From: Sphingomonas aquatilis | GTDB lineage: Bacteria; Pseudomonadota; Alphaproteobacteria; Sphingomonadales; Sphingomonadaceae | Assembly: GCF_014196115.1 (NCBI RefSeq) | Contig: NZ_JACIDB010000001.1 | Location: 558,001 to 622,000 of the forward strand | DNA length: 64,000 bases | Direction of reading: 5' to 3' | Part shown: in pieces, positions 16,760 to 25,609 of the stretch | Layout of the letters: every line of letters starts with the position of its first letter | Position numbering within the stretch: position 1 is the stretch's first letter | Position numbers and translations under genes: made by a program | The notes under the pieces: generated by a model | The model's database searches: none | What the model saw: the letters and a program-made list of their open reading frames with translations, nothing else | What the model was told of the DNA's origin: nothing

Positions 16760-18163
16760 ATGGTGGCGCGCAAGGCATTCATCGGGGTTCGGCTTCGGCG
16801 CTTGCGCGAGGAGCGCAAGCTGAAGCAGGTCGAGCTTGCCCAGGCGCTCGGCATCTCGCCCAGCTATCTCAACCAGCTCGAACAGAACCAGCGTCCGCTG
16901 ACCGTCCCGATCCTGCTGAAGCTGAACGCCGCCTTCGGTGTCGACGTTCAAATTTTCTCAGAGGACGATGAGGCACGCCTGATGACCGACATTCGCGATG
17001 CGATCGCCGACGTCGAGGAGGCGGTGTCCGTTGCCGAACTGCGCGAGCTGGCGACGAACATGCCCGCAGTCGGCCGCACGCTGGTCGCGCTGCATCGGCG
17101 GTATCGCGATGCGGTCGAGCGCGGCGACGCGATGGCGGCTGAGCTGGGCGACGAATGGAGCATCGGGGACCGCGCCCGCCAGCCCTTCGAGCAGGTCCGC
17201 GACTTCTTCTACGCGCGCCACAACCATGTCGAGTTGCTGGATGAAGCGGCCGAACGCCTCTATCGCGACGCGGGTCTGAGCCCGCGCACGCTTCACGACG
17301 GCCTGACGGCATGGTTGAAAGCGCGCCACGGGATCGCGGTGCTGACCGATATTACCACCGCGCCACGTCGCTTCGATCCCGCCGCACAAGCGCTAACGCT
17401 GTCCGCCTCGCTGACACCGGGCCAGCGCGTGTTCCAGATGGCGACCCAGCTCGCCTTTCTCGAATTGGGCGAAGTGATCGACGACCTTGCCGACGATCCC
17501 GTCCTCGCCGATGCGGAGGCGCGCCGCCTGGGACGGATCGGCCTCGCCAACTATTTTGCAGGCGCGTTGGTCCTCCCCTACGCCGACTTCCTGACTGCCG
17601 CCGAAGCCGAGCGGTATGACATTGAGCGCCTTGGGCGGCGCTTCGGTGTGGGGTTCGAGACGATCTGCCACCGCCTGTCGACGCTCCAGCGGGCGGGTGC
17701 GCGCGGCGTGCCCTTCTTCTTCGTTCGCGTCGACCGTGCGGGCAATATCTCGAAGCGGCAATCGGCGACCGACTTCCACTTTTCGCGTGTCGGGGGGACC
17801 TGCCCGCTCTGGAACGTCTATGAGGCATTCACTCAGCCGGGCCGTGTGCTGCGTCAGGTTGCACAGATGCCCGATGGGCGCAGCTATCTATGGGTCGCGC
17901 GGACAGTGGCGAGCGGGTCTGCCGGATTCGGGGACCCGGAGAAGGTGTTCGCAATTGGGCTCGGCTGCGACCTGCGCCATGCGGGGCAGCTCGTCTATTC
18001 GCGTGGGCTCGATCTGGCCGATCCTTCGTTCGCGACGCCCATCGGCGCCGGGTGCAAGGTGTGTGAGCGCCCAGCGTGCCCGCAGCGGGCGTTTCCGCCG
18101 ATCGGGCGTGCGCTCACCATTGACGAGAACACTGCCGCCCCGGTGCCCTATCCCGTCGCCTGA
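16760..18163 (+). CDS. XRE-family short-chain fatty acyl transcriptional regulator of the prp operon (PrpR/RamB type)
   Basis: This 467-residue regulator is divergent from the propionate operon. An N-terminal XRE helix-turn-helix (RLRRLREERKLKQVELAQ, then ISPSYLNQLEQNQRPLT) is followed by an ImmA/IrrE-like region (~190-270, FQMATQLAFLELGE, GRIGLANYFAGALVLPY). The C-terminal DUF2083-type domain has GAGCKVCERPACPQRAFPP, a Cys cluster seen in actinobacterial RamB/PrpR, where a 4Fe-4S cluster and short-chain acyl-CoA are sensed. There is no clear ribosome site; the repeats at 16719-16756 end just before the ATG. Confidence 0.88.
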   Translation: MVARKAFIGVRLRRLREERKLKQVELAQALGISPSYLNQLEQNQRPLTVPILLKLNAAFGVDVQIFSEDDEARLMTDIRDAIADVEEAVSVAELRELATNMPAVGRTLVALHRRYRDAVERGDAMAAELGDEWSIGDRARQPFEQVRDFFYARHNHVELLDEAAERLYRDAGLSPRTLHDGLTAWLKARHGIAVLTDITTAPRRFDPAAQALTLSASLTPGQRVFQMATQLAFLELGEVIDDLADDPVLADAEARRLGRIGLANYFAGALVLPYADFLTAAEAERYDIERLGRRFGVGFETICHRLSTLQRAGARGVPFFFVRVDRAGNISKRQSATDFHFSRVGGTCPLWNVYEAFTQPGRVLRQVAQMPDGRSYLWVARTVASGSAGFGDPEKVFAIGLGCDLRHAGQLVYSRGLDLADPSFATPIGAGCKVCERPACPQRAFPPIGRALTIDENTAAPVPYPVA

Positions 18164-18730
18164 CGCTCGGCGCTGGCATCAGCTCGCCGCCATGCGGCGA
18201 TGATCGACGGATCGGCCACCAGCTTGCCTCCGGAAGACGTCGAGGCGATGCTCGCTGCCGGGAATTATAGGGGTATCGTTCACGCCATTGAAGAGCGGCT
18301 GGTACAGCCAGTTCAAGCAGGTACTGCGCAACGCCTTCACCCGCAACGGCACCATCCCGCCCGCCGACTATCTGGTTGCCGAGCTGTTTTCCGACACGCT
18401 CATCACCCCCAATAGGCGACACACAGTCAGCCCAGCATTTAGGTCACTGCCTCGGTCTCGCGTGATGAACGAATGGCAGAAAGCGGGAAGCGGTCTGGCA
18501 GCTTAGATTGACGGCTATTGGGTCCGGGCGGTCGGCCGTGCAACCGATCCTGCCTAGCCTACACCCCCGACGGCGCGAGGTGAAACATAACAGGGGCGGG
18601 CGACTGACACACCCGTGCTCCTCGTCCGGTCAAGCCACTGGGGTTAAGAACTGTCGCATGGATGTCCCGCATCCGCTCATTGTTTGCTAACTGCCTTCGT
18701 GACAAGCTGGTGAAGTCAGAGGGGGTGACG
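18164..18730. other. Gap with a frameshifted remnant
   Basis: These ~565 bases hold no intact gene. The only protein-like signal is the broken frame at 18200-18415. The rest (18480-18660) has no visible structure beyond weak open frames. Confidence 0.4.
18200..18415 (+). pseudogene. Frameshifted small gene, unrecognised
   Basis: One frame from ATG 18200 reads LPPEDVEAMLAAGNYRGIVHAIEE and then turns to arginine-rich nonsense. The neighbouring frame picks up at ~18288 with GWYSQFKQVLRNAFTRNGTI and then PPADYLVAELFSDTLI. Joining them needs one frameshift near 18290. Both halves have protein-like composition, which suggests a decayed gene. I cannot assign a family. Confidence 0.35.
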
Positions 18731-19162
18731 ATGAACCGAGTTCGGGTGTTCGGGGCAGCATACTGCATCGGTTTCATGCTCGTGGTGGCGATCGGCTATG
18801 TGCCGCAATTTCATGACGCCGATGGCAATCTGTTCGGGCTGTTCAAGCTCGACCTTTATGACGACAGCCTGCACTTTTTTTCCGGTCTGTGGGCGGGGAT
18901 CGCCGCGTGGAGGTCCTATGGCGCGACACGCCGTTATTTCCGCCTGTTTGGGCCACTCTATTTCGCAGACGGTGTGATGGGGCTGTTCCTGGGCAGCAGC
19001 TATTTGGATGGCGGTATCTTCCTGTACGGACCAGTCCGGGAGTCACTGTATGCTCACGTCTTCGCCAACCTGCCGCACCTCGTGATCGGTGGTGTCGCGA
19101 TCTGGGTAGGTTATCGGTTGGCGCGGGTGCCTGAGGGGGCAGCGCGGCCAACGTTGGCATGA
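18731..19162 (+). CDS. Small integral membrane protein, unknown function
   Basis: This 143-residue protein has about four hydrophobic segments (AAYCIGFMLVVAIGYV, FSGLWAGIAAW, LYFADGVMGLFLGS, LVIGGVAIWVGYRLA) and an acidic aromatic stretch LFKLDLYDDSLHFFSG. The start chosen is ATG 18731, with AGAGGGGG 7 bases upstream, rather than 18662. The stop overlaps the next gene's ATG (ATGA), so the two are coupled. I do not recognise the family. Confidence 0.75.
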   Translation: MNRVRVFGAAYCIGFMLVVAIGYVPQFHDADGNLFGLFKLDLYDDSLHFFSGLWAGIAAWRSYGATRRYFRLFGPLYFADGVMGLFLGSSYLDGGIFLYGPVRESLYAHVFANLPHLVIGGVAIWVGYRLARVPEGAARPTLA

Positions 19163-20229
19163 GGCGCCGCTGGCGCTTGGCGGCGCTGGCCGGCGGGCTG
19201 ATGGCGGCCATTGTGCTGGTGCCGATGGCGTATATCGAGGTGGGCTGCCGGGCGCCGCTGCCGGGCCTCGTCGCCGCGCCTGACCATACTCCGCTTCTCC
19301 CCGCAGCCGATCGGCGGCCGGAGGCGCGCACATTTCTCACATATCCCGAATGGCACATCGTCTACGAAGCGGAAGCCTTTGCGCGGCACTTGGCCGCCGG
19401 CCAACCGCCGAGCAGCTCTGCCTATGGCGAGCAGATTGGACAGTGCTGGACAAGCTATTGCACCGTCAACCGGATCACCCGCACAAGCCCGGAATCAGGC
19501 GCGGCAAAGGTGACGATCTACACGATCGGCATCAGCTACACGGTCGAGCTGGCGGTCAAGGCCGTCTATGAGCGGACGATCGGGCGACTGTTCGAAGCGA
19601 CGAGCGGGTGGGACAGCGCCGATGACCGCCATGGCGCGCACGTCCAGCAACGCTATGGCGCCTTCCTGCATGAAACGCCCTGGTACCGATTTCCTTTCCG
19701 CGAAGCGCTGAAAGGCGAATGGCAGACTCGGGAGCCGACGCTGCATGCCCGGCATTGGGAACGCCGGTTCGCTTTGTCGGCGGAATACGGGGTCAAGGCG
19801 CTCTACGCCAAGGCGATCGATGCTGCGACCGGCGCTACCGTTGGGCGTGACGAGCCGACGCTACGGTTGGTGGTGCGCGGCGACCCTGCCGTCCTCCGCG
19901 CCGTTGACCCGCGCTTGAAGGTGGTCGGATCGCTGCCTAGTGGGCTGACGGTGGTGGAGGCGCCGCGTTATCAGCAGTTCAACGATCTGCTGGCGAAGTT
20001 GTCGGCTACGCAGGTTCAACTGGTCGAGATCGCAGGCAACCGCACGATCTTCGCCACCTTGATCCTGCCTGACCGCGTGCCTCCACCGGGACCCGCCGTG
20101 CTGGCGATGCCTATCGACCGGACGGGTTGGCGACGCGTCGGGGTCGTTGTTCCGGTCGCCCGCTTGCTCCCCCTGATGACGCGCGTCCGCGCGCTCGGCG
20201 GCACGGTTGAGCATGTCTACGACTATTAA
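19159..20229 (+). CDS. Membrane-anchored protein of unknown function
   Basis: This 356-residue protein has one N-terminal membrane segment (~7-26), then a large soluble part probably in the periplasm. Conserved-looking blocks are FLTYPEWHIVYEAEAFA, YCTVNRITRT and YTIGISYTVELAVKAVYE. It overlaps the gene before (4 bases) and the gene after (17 bases), so it is the centre of a three-gene unit at 18731-20524. No enzyme motif was seen. Confidence 0.75.
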   Translation: MRRRWRLAALAGGLMAAIVLVPMAYIEVGCRAPLPGLVAAPDHTPLLPAADRRPEARTFLTYPEWHIVYEAEAFARHLAAGQPPSSSAYGEQIGQCWTSYCTVNRITRTSPESGAAKVTIYTIGISYTVELAVKAVYERTIGRLFEATSGWDSADDRHGAHVQQRYGAFLHETPWYRFPFREALKGEWQTREPTLHARHWERRFALSAEYGVKALYAKAIDAATGATVGRDEPTLRLVVRGDPAVLRAVDPRLKVVGSLPSGLTVVEAPRYQQFNDLLAKLSATQVQLVEIAGNRTIFATLILPDRVPPPGPAVLAMPIDRTGWRRVGVVVPVARLLPLMTRVRALGGTVEHVYDY

Positions 20230-20524
20230 GGCGGTTGGCCGTGCCGTCGCCCAACTCGCCGTGGTGCTCGGCGCATGGGTCCTGATCCTGTTGGCAATGC
20301 CCTTCGTCGGGCCGGCCGGCCGGCAAGTGGCGGTAATCGGCGATGGACCGGCGGCCGTGCGGGTCATCGCCGCGGCGGGTGGGCGCGTCGTGGAGGTCCG
20401 CCGTGGCGCGACGCTGGCCCGCGGCGACGATGCCGGCTTCGTTCGCCGGCTTTACGCCAATGGCGCGCGCGCGGTGATCGAGGGTCGGATCGGCGCCGGC
20501 TGCTTCGCGACCAAGGGCGCGTAG
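20213..20524 (+). CDS. Small membrane protein, third gene of the unknown cluster
   Basis: This 103-residue protein has one N-terminal hydrophobic helix (VAQLAVVLGAWVLILLAMPFV) followed by a soluble tail with VAVIGDGPAAVRVIAAAGG and a possible small alpha/beta domain. The ATG at 20213 lies inside the previous gene. Its last 73 bases overlap the convergent FAD-oxidase gene, so its true end or the oxidase end may have drifted. Function unknown. Confidence 0.6.
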   Translation: MSTTIKAVGRAVAQLAVVLGAWVLILLAMPFVGPAGRQVAVIGDGPAAVRVIAAAGGRVVEVRRGATLARGDDAGFVRRLYANGARAVIEGRIGAGCFATKGA

Positions 20525-22074
20525 CGGGCGTACCAGGTGTTGCTGAAAAGCCCATGCGGATCCCAGTCGCGCTTGGCGGCGAAGAAGGTGCCGATCTCGG
20601 GATAGGCGCGCTCGAGCTGTGCGGGCGTATAGTGCAGCTGATAGGGAAGGAAGAAGCGGCCGCCGTGGCTGGCGGTGAGGTCAATGAGTTCGCTGGTCAG
20701 CCGCCGCATCGCCGCCGTGCCTTGAGGCGTGGTCGGCTGGTTGAGGTAGAGCACTACCGAAAACGCTGGCGCGGGCGCGTAGCTCAGCGCGTTATCCTCC
20801 GCGCCCACCGCCCGGATCGACGCGTTGACGAGGTTGGCGTGCTCGCGTTCGAAAATCGCGCGCATGCCGTCAATGAACGGCACAATCTGCGCGCGCGGGA
20901 CGAAATACTCGTGGAGGATGTCGGTCTCGCCCGGCAGGTCGTTGAACAGATAGGCGACCGAATCGTGCATGGGGTCGTTGCGCGCGACCAGGCACGCCTC
21001 GCCCGACCCCTGCGCCTGCGCTCGCGTTATCGTGCAGCTTTCGAACCGGTGCTCAAGATGCTTCTCGCTCCACCATTTCCAACGCTTGAACGTGTCGTTG
21101 CGCTTGGCGAGGTTGACGGTCACGCGGCGGATTTTGGTGGAGGTCACTTCCGATAGGACCGCGCGGTTCAGCGCCTGATCTTCGGGATGCTTGGTGTAGG
21201 TGTACACCAACGCCTCGCGCAGCAGGCTGCCGGGCGAGGTCGACAGGTGGACATAGCTGAGCCCGACGCGGGGGTCGGCGGCAATCCGCTCGAAAGTGGC
21301 CGGGAAGGCGCGATAGTCGATGATCTCGCGGCCGGAGCGATAGACGTCGTTGGGCACCACATCGAGCGTCGCCGACAGGATCACGCCGAACAGCCCGTAG
21401 CCGCCGACCACATGCCGGAACAGCTCCGCATTCTCGTCGCGCGACGCGGTGACCACCCGGCCGTCTGCAAGCATCAGCCGGACGCTGCGCAACGAGCCCA
21501 TCACCGCGCCCGCCTGATGATCCATGCCGTGCGCGTTGACGCTGATCGCCCCCCCGACGGAGAAGATGTCGGTGGACTGCATCGCCTTCACCGCGAACCG
21601 CGGATGCACGGCAAGCTGGATCGCGTGCCAGGTCGCGCCGCTGCCCACCGTGACAGTGCGTGCCGCAGGGTCGAGCCGGATCGCGTCCATGCCGCGCATG
21701 TCGAGCACCACGCCCCCGGAGCGGAACGCCTGACCGCCCATCGAGTGCTTCACGCCCGCTGCAGAAACGGTAAGCCCGTGGGCGCTGGCATAACGCAGCG
21801 CCGTGGCGACATCGGCCTCGCTTCGCACGCGGACGACGCCGGCGACGGGCGTGCGGCTGAGGCAGCTCGCGTCATTGACATGGCCGCCGCGCTGCGCCCA
21901 ATTAGGTTCGCGCACGGCGGCAGCGCGGGGCCGCTCCTGCGGCAGCGGCGGCAGCACGGTGGCGCAGTCCTTGGGGCCGGCGGGATCGGCAGCCAGCGGC
22001 GCGACATAGGCGGCCACCCCGGCGGCGGCGAGCGCCAGGATGGAGGTTCCAACCAACAGGCGCTGATGCTTCAT
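20452..22074 (-). CDS. FAD-binding oxidoreductase of the sugar-lactone oxidase (ALO/GulO) type
   Basis: This 540-residue protein has an N-terminal signal or anchor (~1-28), a PCMH FAD domain (~75-245) and an ALO-type C-terminal domain. AAGVKHSMGG contains His110 at the place where this family binds FAD covalently; TDIFSVGGAISVNAHG and GGYGLFGVILSATLDV are further FAD-domain blocks, and the C-terminal W-D-P-GLF-N-W matches D-arabinono-lactone/gulonolactone oxidases. The true substrate is unknown. Its start overlaps the stop of a broken hydrolase frame, which suggests a former operon. It overlaps 20213-20524 tail to tail. Confidence 0.82.
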   Translation of the reverse strand: MKHQRLLVGTSILALAAAGVAAYVAPLAADPAGPKDCATVLPPLPQERPRAAAVREPNWAQRGGHVNDASCLSRTPVAGVVRVRSEADVATALRYASAHGLTVSAAGVKHSMGGQAFRSGGVVLDMRGMDAIRLDPAARTVTVGSGATWHAIQLAVHPRFAVKAMQSTDIFSVGGAISVNAHGMDHQAGAVMGSLRSVRLMLADGRVVTASRDENAELFRHVVGGYGLFGVILSATLDVVPNDVYRSGREIIDYRAFPATFERIAADPRVGLSYVHLSTSPGSLLREALVYTYTKHPEDQALNRAVLSEVTSTKIRRVTVNLAKRNDTFKRWKWWSEKHLEHRFESCTITRAQAQGSGEACLVARNDPMHDSVAYLFNDLPGETDILHEYFVPRAQIVPFIDGMRAIFEREHANLVNASIRAVGAEDNALSYAPAPAFSVVLYLNQPTTPQGTAAMRRLTSELIDLTASHGGRFFLPYQLHYTPAQLERAYPEIGTFFAAKRDWDPHGLFSNTWYARYAPLVAKQPAPIRPSITARAPLA

Positions 22075-22222
22075 CGGACCGGCTCCGCGATGGCGGCGTC
22101 GAGCGCCGGCAGGAAATGAACGGGACTTCGATATGAGGCACATGGCCGACGCCGGGCAGGCGGGTGATCGGCGTACCCAACAGTCGAGAAAGGCGCAGGC
22201 CCTGGATAATGTTGTGCGCCAT
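22071..22222 (-). pseudogene. C-terminal remnant of an alpha/beta hydrolase, frameshifted
   Basis: The reverse strand from 22222 reads LSRLLGTPITRLPGVGHVPHIEVP, the end of an alpha/beta hydrolase with its catalytic His in GVGHVPH. The neighbouring frame continues with FLPALDAAIAEPVR and stops at 22071, overlapping the oxidase start by ATGA. A single indel near 22115 separates them, and the N-terminal two thirds of the gene are missing. Confidence 0.6.
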
Positions 22223-22443
22223 GGCGCAACAAATCAAACAAATGCAAGTCGGCTATAAGTTCCAATAAATCTCAAAACAGTACCGCTTTTCGGCGCTCTG
22301 AAGGCATATGCCCCAGGTTCGAGTCCTGTCGGGTGTGACAAAATCGCCAAGTGCCTTCTTGAATAGCTTTGATCGTCGTCCGACCATCACGGGTCGGACT
22401 CGTCTGGTATGCTGAACGCCGCGCCTGTCCTGACGCGCTATCG
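22075..22443. other. Gap with gene and tRNA remnants
   Basis: This stretch holds the hydrolase remnant (to 22222), an AT-richer stretch (~22225-22290) and a 3' tRNA fragment at 22301-22341. The reverse frame 22272-22454 runs across the tRNA fragment and is not credible as a gene. Confidence 0.5.
22301..22341 (+). other. 3' tRNA fragment, possible attachment-site scar
   Basis: GGTTCGAGTCCTGTCGGGTG at 22317-22336 is exactly a T-loop plus most of an acceptor 3' strand, as in tRNA-Arg species. The T stem (22314-22318 with 22326-22330) has 4 of 5 pairs, followed by CGGGTGT, a G at the discriminator place and ACA instead of CCA. The 5' half of the tRNA is absent, so it is not functional. Such 3' ends mark integration of elements into tRNA genes. 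Confidence 0.5.
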
Positions 22444-23034
22444 CTACATTCCATCGTTGCTACGAATAGGGTCGATCACGAGGATTAGGCGCTGTCCGCC
22501 CGTGGCCGCGATGGGGGGCGATCGGTGGAGGACGGTCGGGGGATCGAGCAGCATCCGGCCTTTGAAGACGCCGACTGCGCCGGTCGGTACCTCGTAGATT
22601 GCATCTGCCGCCGCGGCGCGGCACCATTGGGTTCCCGGCCCGACATAGGTGCATAGCAGCCGCAGCGTGACATAGTCGGCATGGAAACGCCGGCAGGCAT
22701 CGGTCTCGATCACTTCGAGCCGCAGGCGCAGGCGATCGTCGCCGGTCAGCGCTGCCTGCCGCCGGAGCAGGAGGTCGATGTCCGCAGCAAGCGAGGTGGC
22801 GATATCGTCGGGGTAGCCGGCGTCGCGCAGCGCGTCATCGAGCGGCGCGTCCGCGTCGAGGTCTAGCGTCACGTCATCGACCGTGTCGAGGTCCAGCGCA
22901 GCCAATCCGGCCTTCACCGCGTCGGGAAGCGGGCGCCACCAGATCGCCAGCGCTGTTTTCGGGCGGGCGATCGCGTCGAGCGACGTGCGATCATAACCAA
23001 AGGCGACGACGTCCTCCAGCATGGCGGGCGTCAT
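22444..23034 (-). CDS. DUF1826 family protein, zinc-starvation locus
   Basis: This 196-residue protein has the DUF1826 pattern: an acidic N-terminal half, then [24 protein letters not shown] and GAVGVFKG, with H/C residues that could bind metal (RFHAD, LLCTY, WC). DUF1826 genes usually sit beside COG0523 GTPases under Zur control, as here; its start overlaps the GTPase stop by 4 bases. Biochemical role unknown. Confidence 0.85.
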   Translation of the reverse strand: MTPAMLEDVVAFGYDRTSLDAIARPKTALAIWWRPLPDAVKAGLAALDLDTVDDVTLDLDADAPLDDALRDAGYPDDIATSLAADIDLLLRRQAALTGDDRLRLRLEVIETDACRRFHADYVTLRLLCTYVGPGTQWCRAAAADAIYEVPTGAVGVFKGRMLLDPPTVLHRSPPIAATGGQRLILVIDPIRSNDGM

Positions 23035-24266
23035 ACGGAGGTCTCCAGCTGGCGCTCACCCCAGGCCGGGAATGGGTCTGGCAGCGACGTCCACAGCGTC
23101 GGGGTAAAGGCAGAGGCGGCCACCAAGCATGCGTCGAGCCGGCGCCGAATGAAGGGTTGGTTCATGTTTATGCCTATGAATACGATTTCCTGTCGGCGGT
23201 CGCCCCAGATGTCGTCCCAATGCTGGGCAACGAAGTCTTCGAAGCGGCCGTCGTCGGGCCAGTGATGCTTGGGGACCGCGGCCCACCAGCGGCCCATCCG
23301 CGAGGTGGTCGTCTGGCTGCCCGCCACCGCCAGTTCGCCGACCCAGTCGGGGCGCGTCGCGAGCCAGAAATGCCCCTTGGCCCGCACGACATTTTCGAGC
23401 CCGCCCTCGGTCAGGAACGCATAAAATCGCGCAGGATCGAACGGCGCGCGGGCGCGATAGACGAAGCTTTCGATCCCATATTCCTCGGTTTCGGGCTGAT
23501 GGTGGGCATAGCCGTACAGCTCCTTGGCCCACAGCGGGTGGCGCGCCGCTTTCTCTTCGTCGAACATCCCGGTGGCGAGCACGAGGTCGAGGTCGACGCG
23601 CCCGTGATCGGCAGTCACGATCACCGCATCGGCATTCAGGCTGGCGACGAGCTTCTTGACCGTGGCCAATTGCTCCGCGGACACCGACGAGGCCTTGTTG
23701 ACGATCACGACGTCGGCGAACTCGATCTGCTCGACCAACAGGCCGACGAGGCTGCGCGTATCGTCTTCCCCCATGCTCTCGCCGCGATCGGCGAGGAAAT
23801 CCTGGCTGGAATAATCGGCCAGCAGGTTGAGCGCGTCGACCACCGTCACCATCGTGTCGAGGCGCGCGACGTCGCCCAGCGACACCCCATCTTCGTCACG
23901 GAAGGAGAAGGTGGTGGCGACCGGCAGGGGTTCGGAAATGCCGGTCGATTCGATCACCAGATAGTCGAACCGCCCGGCCTCCGCGAGCGTGCGCACCTCG
24001 GCGAGCAGATCGTCGCGCAAGGTGCAGCAGATGCAGCCGTTGGTCATTTCGACCAGGGCTTCCTCCGACCGCGACAGTGCCGCTTCGCCGCCGCGCACCA
24101 GATCGGCGTCGATGTTCACTTCCGACATGTCGTTGACGATCACCGCCACGCGCCGCCCTTCGCGATTGGCGAGGATATGGTTCAGCAGCGTCGTCTTGCC
24201 CGCGCCGAGGAAGCCGGACAGGACGGTCACGGGCAGGCGGGTGTCGGATGGGGAGAGGGTTGCCAT
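23031..24266 (-). CDS. zigA: COG0523 (CobW-family) GTPase, zinc chaperone type (ZigA-like)
   Basis: This 411-residue metallochaperone has Walker [14 protein letters not shown], the metal motif CICC in [13 protein letters not shown], the Walker B/ESTG block [12 protein letters not shown] and NKAS for base recognition. The C-terminal CobW domain ends with [19 protein letters not shown], typical of the long ZigA/YeiR/ZNG subgroup that serves zinc enzymes in zinc shortage. It is divergent from a second CobW gene across a Zur-like site, and DUF1826 follows with a 4-base overlap. Confidence 0.9.
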   Translation of the reverse strand: MATLSPSDTRLPVTVLSGFLGAGKTTLLNHILANREGRRVAVIVNDMSEVNIDADLVRGGEAALSRSEEALVEMTNGCICCTLRDDLLAEVRTLAEAGRFDYLVIESTGISEPLPVATTFSFRDEDGVSLGDVARLDTMVTVVDALNLLADYSSQDFLADRGESMGEDDTRSLVGLLVEQIEFADVVIVNKASSVSAEQLATVKKLVASLNADAVIVTADHGRVDLDLVLATGMFDEEKAARHPLWAKELYGYAHHQPETEEYGIESFVYRARAPFDPARFYAFLTEGGLENVVRAKGHFWLATRPDWVGELAVAGSQTTTSRMGRWWAAVPKHHWPDDGRFEDFVAQHWDDIWGDRRQEIVFIGINMNQPFIRRRLDACLVAASAFTPTLWTSLPDPFPAWGERQLETSV

Positions 24267-24282
24267 GATGACGGTCCAATGT

Positions 24283-24300
24283 GATATGTTACAACATGAC
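24283..24300. promoter_or_regulatory. Zur-box-like palindrome between the divergent CobW genes
   Basis: GATATGTTACAACATGAC contains the perfect inverted repeat ATGTT-AC-AACAT, matching the gamma/alphaproteobacterial Zur core ATRTTATAAYAT. It is 17 bases from the zigA start and could control both directions. Confidence 0.7.
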
Positions 24301-24320
24301 CTATCCAGAGATGCGCAACG

Positions 24321-24410
24321 ATGTCCAGTGACATCCTGATCATGAAACCGCGTGGACCGATGCAGGTGACGGCAAGCCGTGGTGGCACCGCGGCGAGGCG
24401 TGCGGCATGA
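24321..24410 (+). CDS. Tiny leader ORF (29 residues) coupled to the second CobW gene
   Basis: ATG 24321 opens a 29-codon frame ([16 protein letters not shown] at its start) that ends in a TGA overlapping the CobW ATG at 24407. No strong ribosome site is visible. It may be a leader peptide for translational coupling or just spacer; an in-frame ATG at 24342 is also possible. Confidence 0.35.
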   Translation: MSSDILIMKPRGPMQVTASRGGTAARRAA

Positions 24411-25543
24411 GCAGCGTTCCAGAGGGGCCGGGCACGCGTATTCCCGTGTCGGTGCTGACCGGCTTTCTCGGCAGCGGCAAGACGACCGTCCTCAACCATC
24501 TGGTCCGGTCCCCCGGCATGGCGCGGGCATTGGTCGTCATCAACGAATTCGGCGCGGTGGGGCTGGATCACGAATTGATCGCCCGCTCGAACGAGGATCT
24601 GGTCGTCGAGATGATGGGCGGCTGCCTGTGCTGCACCATCCGCGGCGACCTGTCGCGCACGCTGCGCGACGCGCCGTGGCGCTTCGCCCGCGACGGCGCG
24701 TGCTGGTTCGACCGGGTGGTGATCGAAACCACCGGGCTGGCCGATCCCGCACCGATCCTGCACACGCTGATGACCGATCCGCAGCTGGCGCCGCTCTATC
24801 GGCTGGACGCGGTCATCGCGACGGTCGATGCGGCGGCGGGCATGGCGACGCTGGACGCCCAGCCGGAAGCGGTGAAGCAGGCGGCCGTCGCCGACCGGCT
24901 GCTGCTGACCAAGACCGACCTTGCCGATGCGACGTCACAGCAGGCGATCCGCGACCGGCTGGCCGCGCTGAACCCCGGTGCGCCGATCATCGCGGTGACC
25001 AATGGCGCTGTCGATCCGGCATCGCTGTTCGACGTGGGGCTATGGGACCCGGCCAGCAAGAGCGAGGACGTCAATCGCTGGCTGGCGCACGAGGCCGCGC
25101 ATGCCGGCCATCACCACCATCACCATCATGACGTGAACCGGCACGATGCCGGTATCCGCGCGACCTGCCTGACGTTCGATACGCCGCTGGAGCCGCTCGC
25201 CTTCGATCGCTGGCTGGGGCTGCTGACCATGTTCAAGGGCGCCGACCTGCTGCGCGTGAAGGGCATCGTGAACCTCGTCGGGCATGACGCGCCGGTGGTG
25301 ATTCACGGGGTGCAGCACGTCTTCCACCCGCCCATCGAACTCGATCGCTGGCCGTCGGCGGACCGGCGCACGCGGATGGTATTCGTCACGCGCAACATCG
25401 ATCCCGAAGAATTGCGGGGCACGTTGGCGCTGATGACCGTGGGCCTGAACGGTGTCGACCTACAGGGGGCTGATCGAGAGCGTGACGCCGTAATGGTCGG
25501 CGTGATCCGGGGCGACGACGCTGCCGCCTCCGCGCGCGCGTAG
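24407..25543 (+). CDS. Second COG0523 (CobW-family) GTPase with His-rich linker
   Basis: This 378-residue protein has Walker [14 protein letters not shown], the metal motif CLCC in [23 protein letters not shown], and TKTD for GTP specificity. A run of seven histidines (25107-25127) separates the GTPase and the CobW C-terminal domain ([20 protein letters not shown]). His runs in this family buffer zinc. It is divergent from zigA under the shared Zur-like site. The ATG at 24407 overlaps the leader frame stop. Paralogs such as YjiA/ZagA are alternatives for the exact subgroup. Confidence 0.9.
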   Translation: MSSVPEGPGTRIPVSVLTGFLGSGKTTVLNHLVRSPGMARALVVINEFGAVGLDHELIARSNEDLVVEMMGGCLCCTIRGDLSRTLRDAPWRFARDGACWFDRVVIETTGLADPAPILHTLMTDPQLAPLYRLDAVIATVDAAAGMATLDAQPEAVKQAAVADRLLLTKTDLADATSQQAIRDRLAALNPGAPIIAVTNGAVDPASLFDVGLWDPASKSEDVNRWLAHEAAHAGHHHHHHHDVNRHDAGIRATCLTFDTPLEPLAFDRWLGLLTMFKGADLLRVKGIVNLVGHDAPVVIHGVQHVFHPPIELDRWPSADRRTRMVFVTRNIDPEELRGTLALMTVGLNGVDLQGADRERDAVMVGVIRGDDAAASARA

Positions 25544-25609
25544 CGATCGCGCGCCACCGGCGGCCGGCGGCGATCCGGCCGCCCATTATTTTCAACGGGA
25601 GTGAATACG

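Noticed and set aside
22301..22341. Functional tRNA
   Set aside because: The 5' acceptor, D arm and complete anticodon arm are absent and the CCA is altered.
22272..22454. 60-residue reverse frame
   Set aside because: It crosses the tRNA 3' fragment and has no protein-like conservation.
25107..25127. Seven-His run as a cloning tag
   Set aside because: It lies inside a COG0523 protein, where natural His linkers are common.
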